Below, piece by piece: positions 7,852-16,332 of a DNA stretch of 64,000 bases. The stretch is from Candidatus Methanoperedens sp. GTDB lineage: Archaea > Halobacteriota > Methanosarcinia > Methanosarcinales > Methanoperedenaceae. Numbering within the stretch: position 1 is the stretch's first letter; every line of letters begins with the position of its first letter. Location: contig JAPMTR010000067.1 in the NCBI GenBank assembly GCA_026552975.1, forward strand, positions 1 to 64,000, written 5' to 3'. Under the pieces are notes generated by a model. It did not search any database and was not told where the DNA came from. It saw only the letters and a list, made by a program, of their open reading frames with translations. The translations under genes were made by a program, and so were the position numbers.

Positions 7852-8352
7852 ATGAAACATACGCTTGCCATACTTGTTGAAAATAGACCTGGTGTGCTAA
7901 CCAGGGTCACTGGATTGTTCTCACGCAGAGGATTCAACATCGAAAGCCTTGCAGTGGGTGTCACTGAGAACCTGGATACATCCCGTATTACGATCGTTGT
8001 GAGCGGGGATGACAATATCCTTGAACAGGTGGAAAAACAGCTCAATAAGCTCATTGATGTAATAAGAGTAAGTGATATCCCTCCTGAAGATTCAGTAAGC
8101 AGGGAACTTGCATTGATCAAAGTTGGAGTGGATTCAACCACCCGCGCCGAAGTTATGCAGATCGTGGACATCTTCAGGGCAAAGATCGTGGACGTTGGTA
8201 TAAAATCGCTTGTAATAGAAGTTACAGGGGATGAGAGTAAGATCAATGCCATTGAGCAGCTGCTTCGCCAGTTCGGTATAAAAGAGATGGTCAGGACCGG
8301 AAGGATCGCAATGAATCGGGGTGCGAAGGTAGTGCAGAGTGAGAAAAGGTAA
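7852..8352 (+). CDS. ilvN: Acetolactate synthase, small (regulatory) subunit
   Basis: A 166-residue regulatory partner of IlvB. Residues about 3-75 form an ACT domain ([31 protein letters not shown]), which binds the feedback inhibitor valine in this family. The rest is the conserved C-terminal activation domain ending near [19 protein letters not shown] 7852 is preferred over GTG 7843: GGAGTGA, which also contains the ilvB stop codon, lies at the right distance upstream as a ribosome-binding site and implies translational coupling. Length and motifs are normal. Confidence 0.95.
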   Translation: MKHTLAILVENRPGVLTRVTGLFSRRGFNIESLAVGVTENLDTSRITIVVSGDDNILEQVEKQLNKLIDVIRVSDIPPEDSVSRELALIKVGVDSTTRAEVMQIVDIFRAKIVDVGIKSLVIEVTGDESKINAIEQLLRQFGIKEMVRTGRIAMNRGAKVVQSEKR

Positions 8353-8357
8353 CCAGT

Positions 8358-8368
8358 TTTAAATATAA
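8358..8368 (+). promoter_or_regulatory. TATA box of the enolase gene
   Basis: TTTAAATATAA lies about 35-40 bases before the TTG start at 8401; the predicted start of transcription near 8388 leaves a short leader that carries the GGTGA site. Confidence 0.45.
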
Positions 8369-8400
8369 GTATGTCAATTCAGGTCAATCGGTGATATTCA

Positions 8401-9666
8401 TTGTTCACGATCGAGCACATCCAGGCAAGAGAAATCTTAGATTCACGGGGAAATCCAACAGTAGAAGTCGATATTGAAGCAGTTGATGATCTTAACGGGA
8501 AGACGGCATTCGGACGCGCCAGTGTGCCTTCAGGCGCATCAACAGGGACAAATGAAGCGCTTGAAATGAGGGATGGGGGTAAGCGATTTCTGGGCAAGGG
8601 CGTCCTGAAAGCTGTGGTAAACGCAAATACAGAAATAAGGAATGCGCTTATAGGTATGGACGTGCGTGACCAGCGAAGCATTGACAACATAATGATCGAG
8701 CTGGATGGGACTGAAAACAAATCCAGACTTGGCGCAAATGCTATCCTGGGTGTTTCTCTTGCTGTGGCTCATGCGGCAGCTAATTCCATCGGAATATCAC
8801 TTTACCGCTACCTTGGTGGTACAAATGCATTCACACTTCCCTGCCCAACGATGAATGTCATAAATGGCGGAAAACATGCAGGAAACGAACTTGCGATTCA
8901 GGAATTCATGATCCAGCCAGGCGGTGCAAAGACGTTTTCTGAAGCCATTCTCATGGGCTCTGAGACTTATCATACCCTGGGTGCTATACTTGTGAAAAAA
9001 TATGGCAATTCTGCCGTCAATGTGGGCTATGAAGGCGGTTACGCCCCGCCGCTTAAGAATACGATCGATGCTCTTGATGCTCTCATGGATGCTATAGAAG
9101 TTGCAGGATATGATAAGAAGATCACGATCGGTCTTGATTCTGCCGCCACTGAGTTCTACAAAGAAGGGAAATACAAAGTAGATGGCAAGAAATTCTCAGG
9201 CGGGGAATTGATCGATTTTTATGCTGAACTTGTTGATACTTACCCGATCCTTTCTATAGAAGATCCCTTTGAGGAAGAATCATTTGAAGATTTTGCGAAT
9301 TTGACAGAAAAATTGAAGGATACGATAATCATAGGCGACGACCTTTTCGTGACCAATGTGAAGAGGCTTGAACATGGGATAAAAATGAACGCAGGGAATG
9401 CGCTTCTCCTCAAGGTGAACCAGATCGGCACGCTTTCAGAATCATTTGATGCAGCCAAGCTTGCCCAGAAGAATAAGTTCAAGGTCGTAGTAAGCCACAG
9501 GTCAGCAGAAACAGAAGATACCACGATCGCTGATATTTCAGTCGCTATCGGCGCCGAGCTTATCAAGACAGGCGCACCGGCAAGGAGTGAGAGGAATGCG
9601 AAGTATAACCAGTTGCTCAGGATCGAGGAGGAATTGGGGAAAGCGGGAAGGTTTGTAGGGTTTTGA
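8401..9666 (+). CDS. eno: Enolase (phosphopyruvate hydratase)
   Basis: A 421-residue enzyme of glycolysis and gluconeogenesis interconverting 2-phosphoglycerate and phosphoenolpyruvate. Family marks include AREILDSRGNPTVEVDI at the start, SGASTGTNEALEMRD, GGKHAGNELAIQEFMI, the metal ligands in GLDSAATEFY, SIEDPFEEE and IGDDLFVTN, the catalytic lysine region LLKVNQIGT and the C-terminal SHRSAETEDT. The last is usually SHRSGETED, so one Gly is Ala here. Translation starts at TTG, supported by GGTGA eight bases upstream; no ATG is suitably placed. Its own TATA box separates it from ilvN. Confidence 0.96.
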   Translation: MFTIEHIQAREILDSRGNPTVEVDIEAVDDLNGKTAFGRASVPSGASTGTNEALEMRDGGKRFLGKGVLKAVVNANTEIRNALIGMDVRDQRSIDNIMIELDGTENKSRLGANAILGVSLAVAHAAANSIGISLYRYLGGTNAFTLPCPTMNVINGGKHAGNELAIQEFMIQPGGAKTFSEAILMGSETYHTLGAILVKKYGNSAVNVGYEGGYAPPLKNTIDALDALMDAIEVAGYDKKITIGLDSAATEFYKEGKYKVDGKKFSGGELIDFYAELVDTYPILSIEDPFEEESFEDFANLTEKLKDTIIIGDDLFVTNVKRLEHGIKMNAGNALLLKVNQIGTLSESFDAAKLAQKNKFKVVVSHRSAETEDTTIADISVAIGAELIKTGAPARSERNAKYNQLLRIEEELGKAGRFVGF

Positions 9667-9837
9667 TCTGGAAATTTTAACTGCATGGATCAACACCTTT
9701 CATGCTTATCAAGAATTCCTTAAATAATTCAATGCTGAATATTATGTAAGGGATGTTATCCTGTTACCTGAAGACGAAGATTCTTCAAAGCTTGATCGAA
9801 CTTAATATTTTTGTCCCAAAGCCAGGTAGGTGCAAGA

Positions 9838-9846
9838 CTATAAAAA
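9838..9846 (+). promoter_or_regulatory. TATA box of the RNase P RNA gene
   Basis: CTATAAAAA lies about 25 bases before the predicted 5' end of the RNA at 9867, the standard archaeal spacing. Confidence 0.6.
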
Positions 9847-9866
9847 GTAACAAACCAACAAAGGAC

Positions 9867-10210
9867 TGAGAGAGGAAGGGCGGCTTCCGGCAGCAATGCT
9901 GAGGAAAGTCCCCTCACCATCTGGACCGCGGACGCACGCAAGTGCGTAGGGTGAGAATCCTGGCTCTGGAACAGAAACGATACCGCAGCACAGTAATGCG
10001 ATGAACTTGAAAGAGCGAGATCATGTGTATTGAAAATCCGCTAGGATTTTCAAAGCGGATGGAACGGCGAATCCACGCGGGTGCAAGCCGAAATAGGACA
10101 AAAAGGGCAGTCCAGACCTGTCCGAGTCCGGCGCATAGCTGAATGTCGCATAAGCGCTACAGGGGTTTTACTCCTGCGCTAAACATAAAGGGGCTTACTC
10201 TCCTCACTCA
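9867..10210 (+). ncRNA. rnpB: RNase P RNA, archaeal type
   Basis: The RNA component of RNase P, which matures tRNA 5' ends. The universally conserved core is visible: GAGGAAAGTCC near the 5' end, AACAGAAACGATACCGC, GGTGCAAGCCGAAATAGG and the 3' element ACATAAAGGGGCTTAC that closes P4. The ends pair as helix P1 (TGAGAGAGGA with TCCTCACTCA), which sets the boundaries to within a few bases. The length of about 344 bases is normal for the type A archaeal form. It is flanked by enolase and the HD-domain gene and has its own TATA box. Confidence 0.95.
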
Positions 10211-10256
10211 AATTTCGCAGATTCATTTTAATACCCGCCCATCATAATAACTCACT

Positions 10257-12056
10257 ATGCCTTCAATCATCGACCCGATCTACGGTCATGTGGCAATAAG
10301 CGATCTTGAACAGCTCATTATCGACACCCCTGAAATGGCCCGTCTGCGCCGCATCCAGCAACTTGGCCTCGCTGACCTTGCATTTCCGGGGGCAAATCAC
10401 ACGCGTTTTGAACATAGCGTGGGGACTATGTTCATTGCTGATAAAATAGCAAGAGCTCTTGGACTGGATCACATGGAGATTTCAAAGGTCAGGATGGCGG
10501 CCCTTCTTCATGACGTTGGCCATTGTGCTTTTTCGCATGTCGTTGAAAGCATTCTCAAACGCAATCCATCATATCAGCCTGTCCTTAATGGGAAGAATTT
10601 CATAAACCATGAGATGTTCACAAAATTCGTAATCGCGAATTCATTCCATATAAGACCACAGATCGCACCCCTGGCTGATGCTTCTTTTTACCAGGAAGTC
10701 TCAAGGATCGCCACCGGGGATATTGAAGGTGTATCAAAGCCCTATCTTGCCCAGATCATTTCCAATGATATCGATGCAGACAGGATCGATTTCCTGCTTC
10801 GTGATTCTTATCATACGGGCGTATCTTTTGGACTGGTGGATGTTGACCAGATCATAGGAAGTATCTTGCTGCATAATGACAGGATCGTTCTTGGGGGAAC
10901 ACTTAGCTACGATGAAGATATGGCCCTTACTGCTGCTGAATCCATGCTAATAGCCAGATCACATCATTATTCTGCCATAATCCATAATCCAAGGACACAG
11001 GGAGCAAGGGTGATGCTGCTCCATGCTCTTGAACGAACTCTTTCAAGATACAAAGGATCTGGGGGAGACGTAAAAGCTGTTGTTCTGGAATTCTTTATGA
11101 AATATAATGATGGCGACCTTTTGAATTTCATAGAAATAAATGGGGATCCCCAATCTAAGAATATGATCGCAAATATTAGAAAAGCTGCTATCTGCGGGGC
11201 AGTTTCACGATTTACTCATAAAAATCTAAATCCAAGGACAAGAATGGCGCTTTCCACTATCGCTAGAAATGGTGTGGCAAAGAAAATGTTCGAAGATGGG
11301 CTTGCCCGACGTTTTGAGCAAAGATATGGCGCCTCTGTTCTCGTTGATCTAGATGTTGCAGGCGGTATCCCCAAAAGCACCCGCATAAAAATAGGGAACG
11401 ATGAAAGTTTCCTGTACGATGAATCTGCGCTTGCAAATGGTCTTGTGAGAGCTATCTCGCGCCAGATATCTTTGTGCGTTTTTGCAAGATCAAAAGATAA
11501 TGCTGCGTTATCTCATGCATCGAATGATTTCCTTATTGGAATTGAGGCCCTTTCACCAGATCTCCTTCGCTTTATTCGAAACGATAATTATCTGCCCATT
11601 GAAGGTCTTCTCCTGATCTTTTATAGCGCCCACAGGCTGTTCAGCAGCGAGGCTGACGGAAGGATCACCATGCCACGGCTTAGAAATATCGCAAAGATCT
11701 ATTATCTTGTCAGGGAACTGGCAAAGGAGGACAAATTAAAGAATCTGTTTGATTACAGGTTCCACATGCGTTACGGCTTCTCATACAGCGACAGGCTTTT
11801 TGAGGATATCCAGCTTCTTGTAGCTATGGGAATGCTTGATGAGGATCTTCGGTATTTTGAGAAAAACGGACGCTGGCAGCAACGTTATGAATATACCATA
11901 ACAAACGATGGGCTTTTGTATGGTGATTCGATAGCATCGGCATATCAGAATGAAAGGGTTTTGATAAAGAATTATCTGATGATCAACAAACATTCCATCC
12001 CCAGGGATATGGTCAGCATTGCCTCAAAAAGATACTTGAGAGATTTTGAAAAATAG
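10257..12056 (+). CDS. HD-domain phosphohydrolase, dNTPase/SAMHD1-like
   Basis: A 599-residue metal-dependent phosphohydrolase. The first 200 residues hold the HD domain: LRRIQQLGLADLAFPGANHTRFEHSVGT, LLHDVGHCAFSH and NDIDADRIDFLLRD, giving His53, His85-Asp86 and a distal Asp as metal ligands. The DxxxxxxxRRxxQLG...F.....RFEHSxG pattern is that of the deoxynucleotide triphosphohydrolase/SAMHD1-like group, so a nucleotide substrate is likely but unproven. The remaining 400 residues form a family-typical helical part with no recognised catalytic motif. The start lies in a TATA-poor region close to the RNase P RNA 3' end, with CTCACTATG and no ribosome-binding site, so the mRNA may be leaderless. 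Confidence 0.85.
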   Translation: MPSIIDPIYGHVAISDLEQLIIDTPEMARLRRIQQLGLADLAFPGANHTRFEHSVGTMFIADKIARALGLDHMEISKVRMAALLHDVGHCAFSHVVESILKRNPSYQPVLNGKNFINHEMFTKFVIANSFHIRPQIAPLADASFYQEVSRIATGDIEGVSKPYLAQIISNDIDADRIDFLLRDSYHTGVSFGLVDVDQIIGSILLHNDRIVLGGTLSYDEDMALTAAESMLIARSHHYSAIIHNPRTQGARVMLLHALERTLSRYKGSGGDVKAVVLEFFMKYNDGDLLNFIEINGDPQSKNMIANIRKAAICGAVSRFTHKNLNPRTRMALSTIARNGVAKKMFEDGLARRFEQRYGASVLVDLDVAGGIPKSTRIKIGNDESFLYDESALANGLVRAISRQISLCVFARSKDNAALSHASNDFLIGIEALSPDLLRFIRNDNYLPIEGLLLIFYSAHRLFSSEADGRITMPRLRNIAKIYYLVRELAKEDKLKNLFDYRFHMRYGFSYSDRLFEDIQLLVAMGMLDEDLRYFEKNGRWQQRYEYTITNDGLLYGDSIASAYQNERVLIKNYLMINKHSIPRDMVSIASKRYLRDFEK

Positions 12057-12084
12057 ATACCGGTGATCAAGGTTTTTGGATGAA

Positions 12085-12093
12085 TTTATATAG
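12085..12093 (+). promoter_or_regulatory. TATA box of the 36-residue membrane-peptide gene
   Basis: TTTATATAG is placed about 45 bases before the ATG at 12135, giving a leader of around 20 bases. Its presence supports a real short gene. Confidence 0.5.
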
Positions 12094-12134
12094 AAAAAGT
12101 TACTATCTCATCAAGAAACAAGAGATGATATAAA

Positions 12135-12245
12135 ATGAATGATACAAATGAAAATAAAAGTGATACGACTGTGATCCTGGCTATTTTATTAGTTATACTT
12201 ATAATTGCAGGGATCATGTATTTATTCTACAGAGTACCCAATTAA
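12135..12245 (+). CDS. 36-residue single-pass membrane peptide
   Basis: A short frame with a charged, polar start (MNDTNENKSDTT), one transmembrane segment of about 20 residues rich in Ile and Leu, and a short tail (YRVPN). A TATA box lies upstream, GAGATGATATAAA before the ATG can serve as ribosome-binding site, and a T-tract terminator follows. No family is recognised. These flanking signals make a genuine small membrane protein more likely than chance. Confidence 0.6.
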   Translation: MNDTNENKSDTTVILAILLVILIIAGIMYLFYRVPN

Positions 12246-12290
12246 AAAAGTAAGAAAAAAACTGATTTTTTTTTCTTTTTATTTTTCAGA
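12246..12290. terminator. Bidirectional T-tract terminator between convergent genes
   Basis: An A-rich part (AAAAAAGTAAGAAAAAAAC) is followed by a T-rich part with runs TTTTTTTT, CTTTTT and ATTTTT. The plus strand gives T-tracts behind the 36-residue gene and the minus strand gives them behind the 80-residue gene, so one segment can end transcription from both sides. Confidence 0.6.
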
Positions 12291-12521
12291 TATTACTTCC
12301 CTGACAACATCTTTCAGGGCATCGCGCAGCCTGCTTTCAGGGCTTGAGATCTCATCTGCGATTATATCAAGGACAAGGTCTAACCCTCCAGGGCTTGATG
12401 AGATATAATCTCTTATGACGGTATCCATATTTTCACAGCAATCCACACACAATTCCACGCCTTCTAATTCAGCGTCGTTAACGGGTTCAAGAGCAGTCTG
12501 GCAGAGGAAACATTCACTCAT
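12279..12521 (-). CDS. Small zinc-finger-like protein of unknown function
   Basis: An 80-residue acidic protein with CFLC near the N terminus and CVDCC about 20 residues later, arranged like a treble-clef or rubredoxin-like zinc knuckle. The rest is helical (LDLVLDIIADEIS ... LRDALKDVVREVISEK). GGTGA lies seven bases before the ATG and supports this start. It is convergent with the 36-residue gene. No function is recognised; a zinc-binding adaptor is a guess. Confidence 0.65.
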   Translation of the reverse strand: MSECFLCQTALEPVNDAELEGVELCVDCCENMDTVIRDYISSSPGGLDLVLDIIADEISSPESRLRDALKDVVREVISEK

Positions 12522-12596
12522 ATTATCACCTGCGCCGTTAATGAAGCTAACATCATATCAATCTTATGGGTAACCTTCAAGTTTTGGCAGTTTATT

Positions 12597-12959
12597 ATGA
12601 TGCATATGGTCAAAGTAGAAATCGTGATGGATGAAAAGGAGATTCATTCCAGGCACATGTTGAATTTCAAATTAGTGAAATTATCCTGGGCTTTATTTTT
12701 CATTCTTATAGGTGTAAGCTTCTTAATTGACAATTCTCAGAAATGGGCGATCATTTATGCAGGAAGCGGCGCAATTCTCCTCTTGCTGAACCTGCTCAGG
12801 ATAGTCTGGAAGATAAATGTAAGTAAATTCACTATCTGGCTTGGGGCGGTCGGGCTTCTGTTCGGGGTTGCTGCGCTTTATAATCTGGATATTTCGATAT
12901 GGTCTGCTGCGATACTGTTAATTGGTATTATAATGCTTTTTGAAGTAATTAAAAAGTAG
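12597..12959 (+). CDS. Small multi-pass membrane protein
   Basis: A 120-residue protein with a hydrophilic N terminus of about 27 residues and four hydrophobic segments (ALFFILIGVSFLI, WAIIYAGSGAILLLLNLL, IWLGAVGLLFGVAALYNL and WSAAILLIGIIMLFEVI). The pattern of short paired helices resembles the LiaI/LiaF-type membrane region, but this is a resemblance in layout only. Several in-frame Met codons occur at the start (12597, 12600, 12606) and the exact one cannot be fixed. A strong hairpin follows the stop codon. Confidence 0.55.
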   Translation: MMHMVKVEIVMDEKEIHSRHMLNFKLVKLSWALFFILIGVSFLIDNSQKWAIIYAGSGAILLLLNLLRIVWKINVSKFTIWLGAVGLLFGVAALYNLDISIWSAAILLIGIIMLFEVIKK

Positions 12960-12975
12960 ATCGATGGAATTAACG

Positions 12976-13000
12976 GAAAAAACAATGAAATTGTTTTTTC
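12976..13000 (+). terminator. Hairpin with A/T arms after the membrane-protein gene
   Basis: A perfect 11-bp inverted repeat GAAAAAACAAT / ATTGTTTTTTC with a GAA loop lies 16 bases past the stop codon. The T6 run in the right arm makes it a good terminator before the Sec61beta gene. Confidence 0.65.
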
Positions 13001-13040
13001 ATGCGATACATTAAAATGTAATAAAAACATTAACACCTAT

Positions 13041-13211
13041 ATGGCACAAAAGAAAGAAGGCAGCGGCTTGATGTCCTCAGCCGGTCTTATGAGATATTAC
13101 GATTCTGAAGAGACCGCAGTATTGGTCGAGCCCAAAACCGTAGTTATAATAGCAATTCTTGCAGGATTATTAGTCCTGATTTTCAATGCATCATACGGTA
13201 TCTGGCCGTAA
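13041..13211 (+). CDS. secG: Preprotein translocase subunit Sec61beta (SecG)
   Basis: A 56-residue tail-anchored subunit of the archaeal Sec translocon. The start KKEGSGLMSSAGLMRYYD is the hallmark of archaeal Sec61beta, followed by PKTVVIIAILAGLLVLIF as its single membrane span. It associates with SecY and SecE at the membrane and assists protein export; it is not essential in the organisms studied. A TATA-like TTAAAATG and a short leader precede it. Its length is normal. Confidence 0.92.
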   Translation: MAQKKEGSGLMSSAGLMRYYDSEETAVLVEPKTVVIIAILAGLLVLIFNASYGIWP

Positions 13212-13257
13212 TTTTAAATCATAATATTTTTTAACCATTGCCATTCATTAGGATAGC

Positions 13258-14073
13258 ATGAAGCTATTCGGAGTTCTTGGCGATCCTGTTTCACACAGTC
13301 TTTCACCCGTAATGCATAACGCAGCTTTTAAGGCTCTGGACATGGATTGTGAATATCAAGCGTTCAGGGTAAGCCCTGAAAAGCTGTATAATGCGATTCA
13401 CGGCGCCAATGCACTTGGATTCGGCGGACTTAATCTTACTATCCCCCTTAAGGAAAAAGCCCTTGAAATAGTAAAACCGACTGAGCTTGCAAAAAAAATT
13501 GGCGCGGTCAATACAGTCGATTTCAGGAATGGTATTACAGGTCATAACACTGATGGGTTTGGGGCATTAAAAGCCCTTGAAGGCGGAGGTATCCATGTAA
13601 ATGGGAAGAATGTTTTGCTCATTGGAGCAGGAGGTGCAGCAAGAGCGATCGCATTCACACTGGCGGAAGAAGGGGCTAAGGTGACAATAGCCAACAGGAC
13701 ACCGCAAAGGGCGATATTTCTTGCAAAAGATGTGGGGATTTCCGGAAAAACTACAGGCTGCGGTCTTGATGATCTAAATGAACTTATCAATAATAGCGAT
13801 ATTCTCATACATTCTACTGCTATTGGAATGTCCCCAAAAGTATCAGAAACCATTGTTACATCTGACATGATGCATCGGGATCTAGTTGTGTTTGATATAG
13901 TATATAATCCACTTAATACACGACTCCTCAGGGAAGCAAGGAAGGCTGGAGCAAAAACTATAGACGGCGTGATGATGCTGGTGTATCAGGGAGCTGAAGC
14001 ATTTAAGATATGGACAGGGAAGAACCCGCCTATTGACATAATGGAAAAAGCTGTCAGAGAGAGGCTTTCATGA
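13258..14073 (+). CDS. aroE: Shikimate dehydrogenase
   Basis: A 271-residue NADPH-dependent enzyme reducing 3-dehydroshikimate to shikimate in aromatic amino acid synthesis. The substrate motif GDPVSHSLSPVMHNAAF and the catalytic lysine in NLTIPLKEKAL are present. NTDGFGA holds the substrate-binding Asp, GAGGAARA is the Rossmann glycine loop, and NRTPQR fits NADP binding. The C-terminal DGVMMLVYQGAEAFKIWTG is also conserved. The stop codon overlaps the ATG of tyrA by four bases (ATGA), so the two are translationally coupled. Confidence 0.96.
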   Translation: MKLFGVLGDPVSHSLSPVMHNAAFKALDMDCEYQAFRVSPEKLYNAIHGANALGFGGLNLTIPLKEKALEIVKPTELAKKIGAVNTVDFRNGITGHNTDGFGALKALEGGGIHVNGKNVLLIGAGGAARAIAFTLAEEGAKVTIANRTPQRAIFLAKDVGISGKTTGCGLDDLNELINNSDILIHSTAIGMSPKVSETIVTSDMMHRDLVVFDIVYNPLNTRLLREARKAGAKTIDGVMMLVYQGAEAFKIWTGKNPPIDIMEKAVRERLS

Positions 14074-15371
14074 AAATACTGATCATTGGCGGGACCGGAG
14101 ATACGGGAAAATGGTTCGTAAAATTTTATAAAAAACATGGTTTTGATGTATCAATATGGGGGATAAATAAGAAAAAAGAGGTAGCACAAGAATTGGGTGT
14201 GCCATTTGCGGATGATCTTGATCGTGAAATTGGAAAGAGCGATATCGTAATGATATCAGTCCCGATCAATATCACTGAAAAAACGATATCGGATATCGCT
14301 CCAAAAATGTCGGCTGGTAGCCTTCTTATGGATATCACATCCGTAAAAAAAGGGCCATTGGGATCCATGAAAAAATATGCTCCGCAGGATGTTGAAATAC
14401 TTGGATCGCATCCCATGTTCGGACCGTCTATTCCTGATATCAGGGGACAGATAGTAATTTTTACGTCAGTAGAAGGAAGAAGCAGGAAATGGCTGCCAAT
14501 AATAAGAAGTCTTTATGAAGACAATGGCGCACATATAGAGATAATGGAGGCGGAAGAGCATGATAAGATGATGTCCGTTGTCCAGGGTCTTACACATTTT
14601 GCATATATTTCCATCGGGGCCGTTTTTAGCGAACTTGAGTTTGATGTGACAAGATCACGCAGGTTCATGAGCCCTATGTATGATATCATGCTTGATCTTG
14701 TGGGGAGGATACTTGAACAGAACCCGTATTTATATGCCATGATCCAGATGAACCCCGAAGTTGCAAAAGTGCATAAAGCCTATATCAACCAGTGCAACCT
14801 CCTGGCAGAGACGGTGAAAAGAAAAGACGTCGAAGGCTTTGTTGGGATTATGAAGAAAGCTGCATCACATTTTGGTGATACGGAATCTGCTCTTCGTCGC
14901 TCTGAAAAGCTCATAGGCACAAAAATAGCGGAACATGAAGAACTTGTACGTTCCATCGAAAGTGAGCGAGCCCTGAAGCATATATATTCAGGCGTCGTTC
15001 ACTTCGGCATTGTCAGTAAAGTGACGCCGCGAACTGTTATTCTTGAACGGGGCGGAAAAAAAACTGAATTTCTTATTGAGAATGTGAGACTCTTGAATGA
15101 AAAGGAATTGAATGTATGGAAATCCGCAAATCTGAAGAATGTTACACGGGATATATCAGTTTTTATTCCAGCGGGTTCAGATGAAGATGTTATAAAAAAT
15201 GTTATCGCAGAGAGGGATGGGGTCGTTTCTTCCAGTATTATAGATACTTATAAAAAAAATAATGCGAAGAGCGTTACTTATAGGATAGTAATTCATGGTG
15301 ATCGTGATGCTGCGATCGTACATGAAAGCGCTGTGAAACTTCTAAAGGGAATAGGATGCACTATCAGATAA
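14070..15371 (+). CDS. tyrA: Prephenate dehydrogenase with C-terminal regulatory domain
   Basis: A 433-residue protein. The N-terminal Rossmann part begins IIGGTGDTGKW and includes SVPINITEKTI and the conserved GSHPMFGPS with its catalytic-site histidine. A helical dimerisation domain follows up to about residue 290. The last 140 residues (from about 295) are an extension with beta-rich segments and an ACT-like pattern near the end, likely used for regulation. The enzyme oxidatively decarboxylates prephenate to 4-hydroxyphenylpyruvate for tyrosine. Long forms with this tail are typical of methanogens. It overlaps aroE by four bases. Confidence 0.92.
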   Translation: MKILIIGGTGDTGKWFVKFYKKHGFDVSIWGINKKKEVAQELGVPFADDLDREIGKSDIVMISVPINITEKTISDIAPKMSAGSLLMDITSVKKGPLGSMKKYAPQDVEILGSHPMFGPSIPDIRGQIVIFTSVEGRSRKWLPIIRSLYEDNGAHIEIMEAEEHDKMMSVVQGLTHFAYISIGAVFSELEFDVTRSRRFMSPMYDIMLDLVGRILEQNPYLYAMIQMNPEVAKVHKAYINQCNLLAETVKRKDVEGFVGIMKKAASHFGDTESALRRSEKLIGTKIAEHEELVRSIESERALKHIYSGVVHFGIVSKVTPRTVILERGGKKTEFLIENVRLLNEKELNVWKSANLKNVTRDISVFIPAGSDEDVIKNVIAERDGVVSSSIIDTYKKNNAKSVTYRIVIHGDRDAAIVHESAVKLLKGIGCTIR

Positions 15372-15441
15372 GATTTAACTATCAGGCAAGACTTAATACT
15401 GATGAATACACGCAACAGATAAAATAAAAAGGTGATCAATT

Positions 15442-15675
15442 ATGGAAGAAAAAACAACAGTTCGGCCTAAAATTACGGATATGAAAATAGGGGATGTTCT
15501 CCATGTCGGAACGGAAGAAAAGGGAGAGATATTTAAAGTGACAAAGCTGGGTGATAATACGTTCATATATGACCAGGGTGGAGATCTTAAGGAATATGGA
15601 CGGGCTGTAATGGCTAAAAATATCTTTGGTTTTGCTGAGAAATTCAAGGCGATCTACTGGATGACAAAGGAATAG
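15442..15675 (+). CDS. Small protein of unknown function
   Basis: A 77-residue protein that looks like a small beta-barrel (DMKIGDVLHVGTEEKGEIFKVTKLGDNTFIYDQGG). An AAGGTGATC ribosome-binding site sits nine bases before the ATG. No known family is recognised. Its 3' end overlaps the convergent HicB-like gene by 22 bases, so the two transcripts are antisense to each other at their ends. Confidence 0.65.
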   Translation: MEEKTTVRPKITDMKIGDVLHVGTEEKGEIFKVTKLGDNTFIYDQGGDLKEYGRAVMAKNIFGFAEKFKAIYWMTKE

Positions 15676-15860
15676 TAACGATAAGAATTCATAGATAGTT
15701 CATTTCTGGATTCTTGGATCATAGCAAAAAGTTCTATGGCTTCTTTGATGTTCGCCTGTGCTTCTTCTAGACTTTCTCCCTGCGAAGTAACGCCAAGTTC
15801 AGGACATCGAGCAACAAAGAATTTATCCTCTTTCTGAATTGATACCATAAATGATCTCAT
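15654..15860 (-). CDS. HicB-like (type II antitoxin-like) protein
   Basis: A 68-residue protein with the HicB N-terminal fold: MVSIQKEDKFFVARCPELGVTSQGESLEEAQANIKEAIELF matches the family pattern of a partial RNase H-like sheet. Full HicB antitoxins usually also carry a DNA-binding helix at the C terminus; none is obvious here. No HicA toxin frame was found on either side, so it may be an orphan with a different job. AAAAGGATGG precedes the ATG. Confidence 0.75.
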   Translation of the reverse strand: MRSFMVSIQKEDKFFVARCPELGVTSQGESLEEAQANIKEAIELFAMIQESRNELSMNSYRYYSFVIQ

Positions 15861-15912
15861 ATATCCATCCTTTTTGTTTTTAATATTAATAAATTATCTC
15901 ATGAATTAAGAA

Positions 15913-16322
15913 TTACTTTCTATTTTTATTTCCAATGATGATTTCATCGATAGGTTCGGGTAAATCAGAATCAATAAGCACCCCCTGCACCTGAACTACC
16001 AAGTACTGCTTGTGCTTCCTTAACAACAGCAATAGTGGGAATCGTTTCAGGCTGATCTGCTGTAAATTGTTGCTGATTATGATCAAATTTTTTTTGGAGA
16101 ATAAGGCCTGATAGGATCAAAGCAGGTGTACCGCATCTGTGAGACATCGACAATACAAATCTTACCTTGTTTAAGAGCATATATCAGCATATCCATCATT
16201 TGGCTGCCTGGATCATGAAGCATTTTTACTATGCCGGTCATATTAGTTCGAGCTGTTACCATCTCAGCATTCTGTTCTTTATCGAGATGTAGCAATTTTT
16301 TTATTAATTCTGGCTCATGCAT
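15913..16322 (-). pseudogene. Decayed HerA/DUF87-type ATPase fragment
   Basis: Three minus-strand pieces in different frames together resemble the C-terminal half of a HerA-like P-loop ATPase. They are MHEPELIKKLLHLDKEQNAE to GKICIVDVSQMR (from 16322), GTPALILSGLILQKKFDHNQ to IPTIAVVKEAQAVLGSSGAG (in 15971-16180), and LIDSDLPEPIDEIIIGNKNRK ending at TAA 15913. The Walker B segment is usually VVEEAQ; here it is VVKEAQ. No Walker A region is present. At least two frameshifts and a missing N terminus show that it is a relic. Intact relatives are DNA-translocating or processing ATPases of archaea and mobile elements. Confidence 0.7.
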
Positions 16323-16332
16323 ATTCCAACCG

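Noticed and set aside
9756-9941. 61-codon minus-strand frame overlapping the RNase P RNA start
   Set aside because: It lies over a structured RNA and its promoter, with no protein motif.
12205-12408. 67-codon plus-strand frame after the 36-residue gene
   Set aside because: It runs through the T-tract terminator and the antisense of the zinc-finger-like gene; no support.
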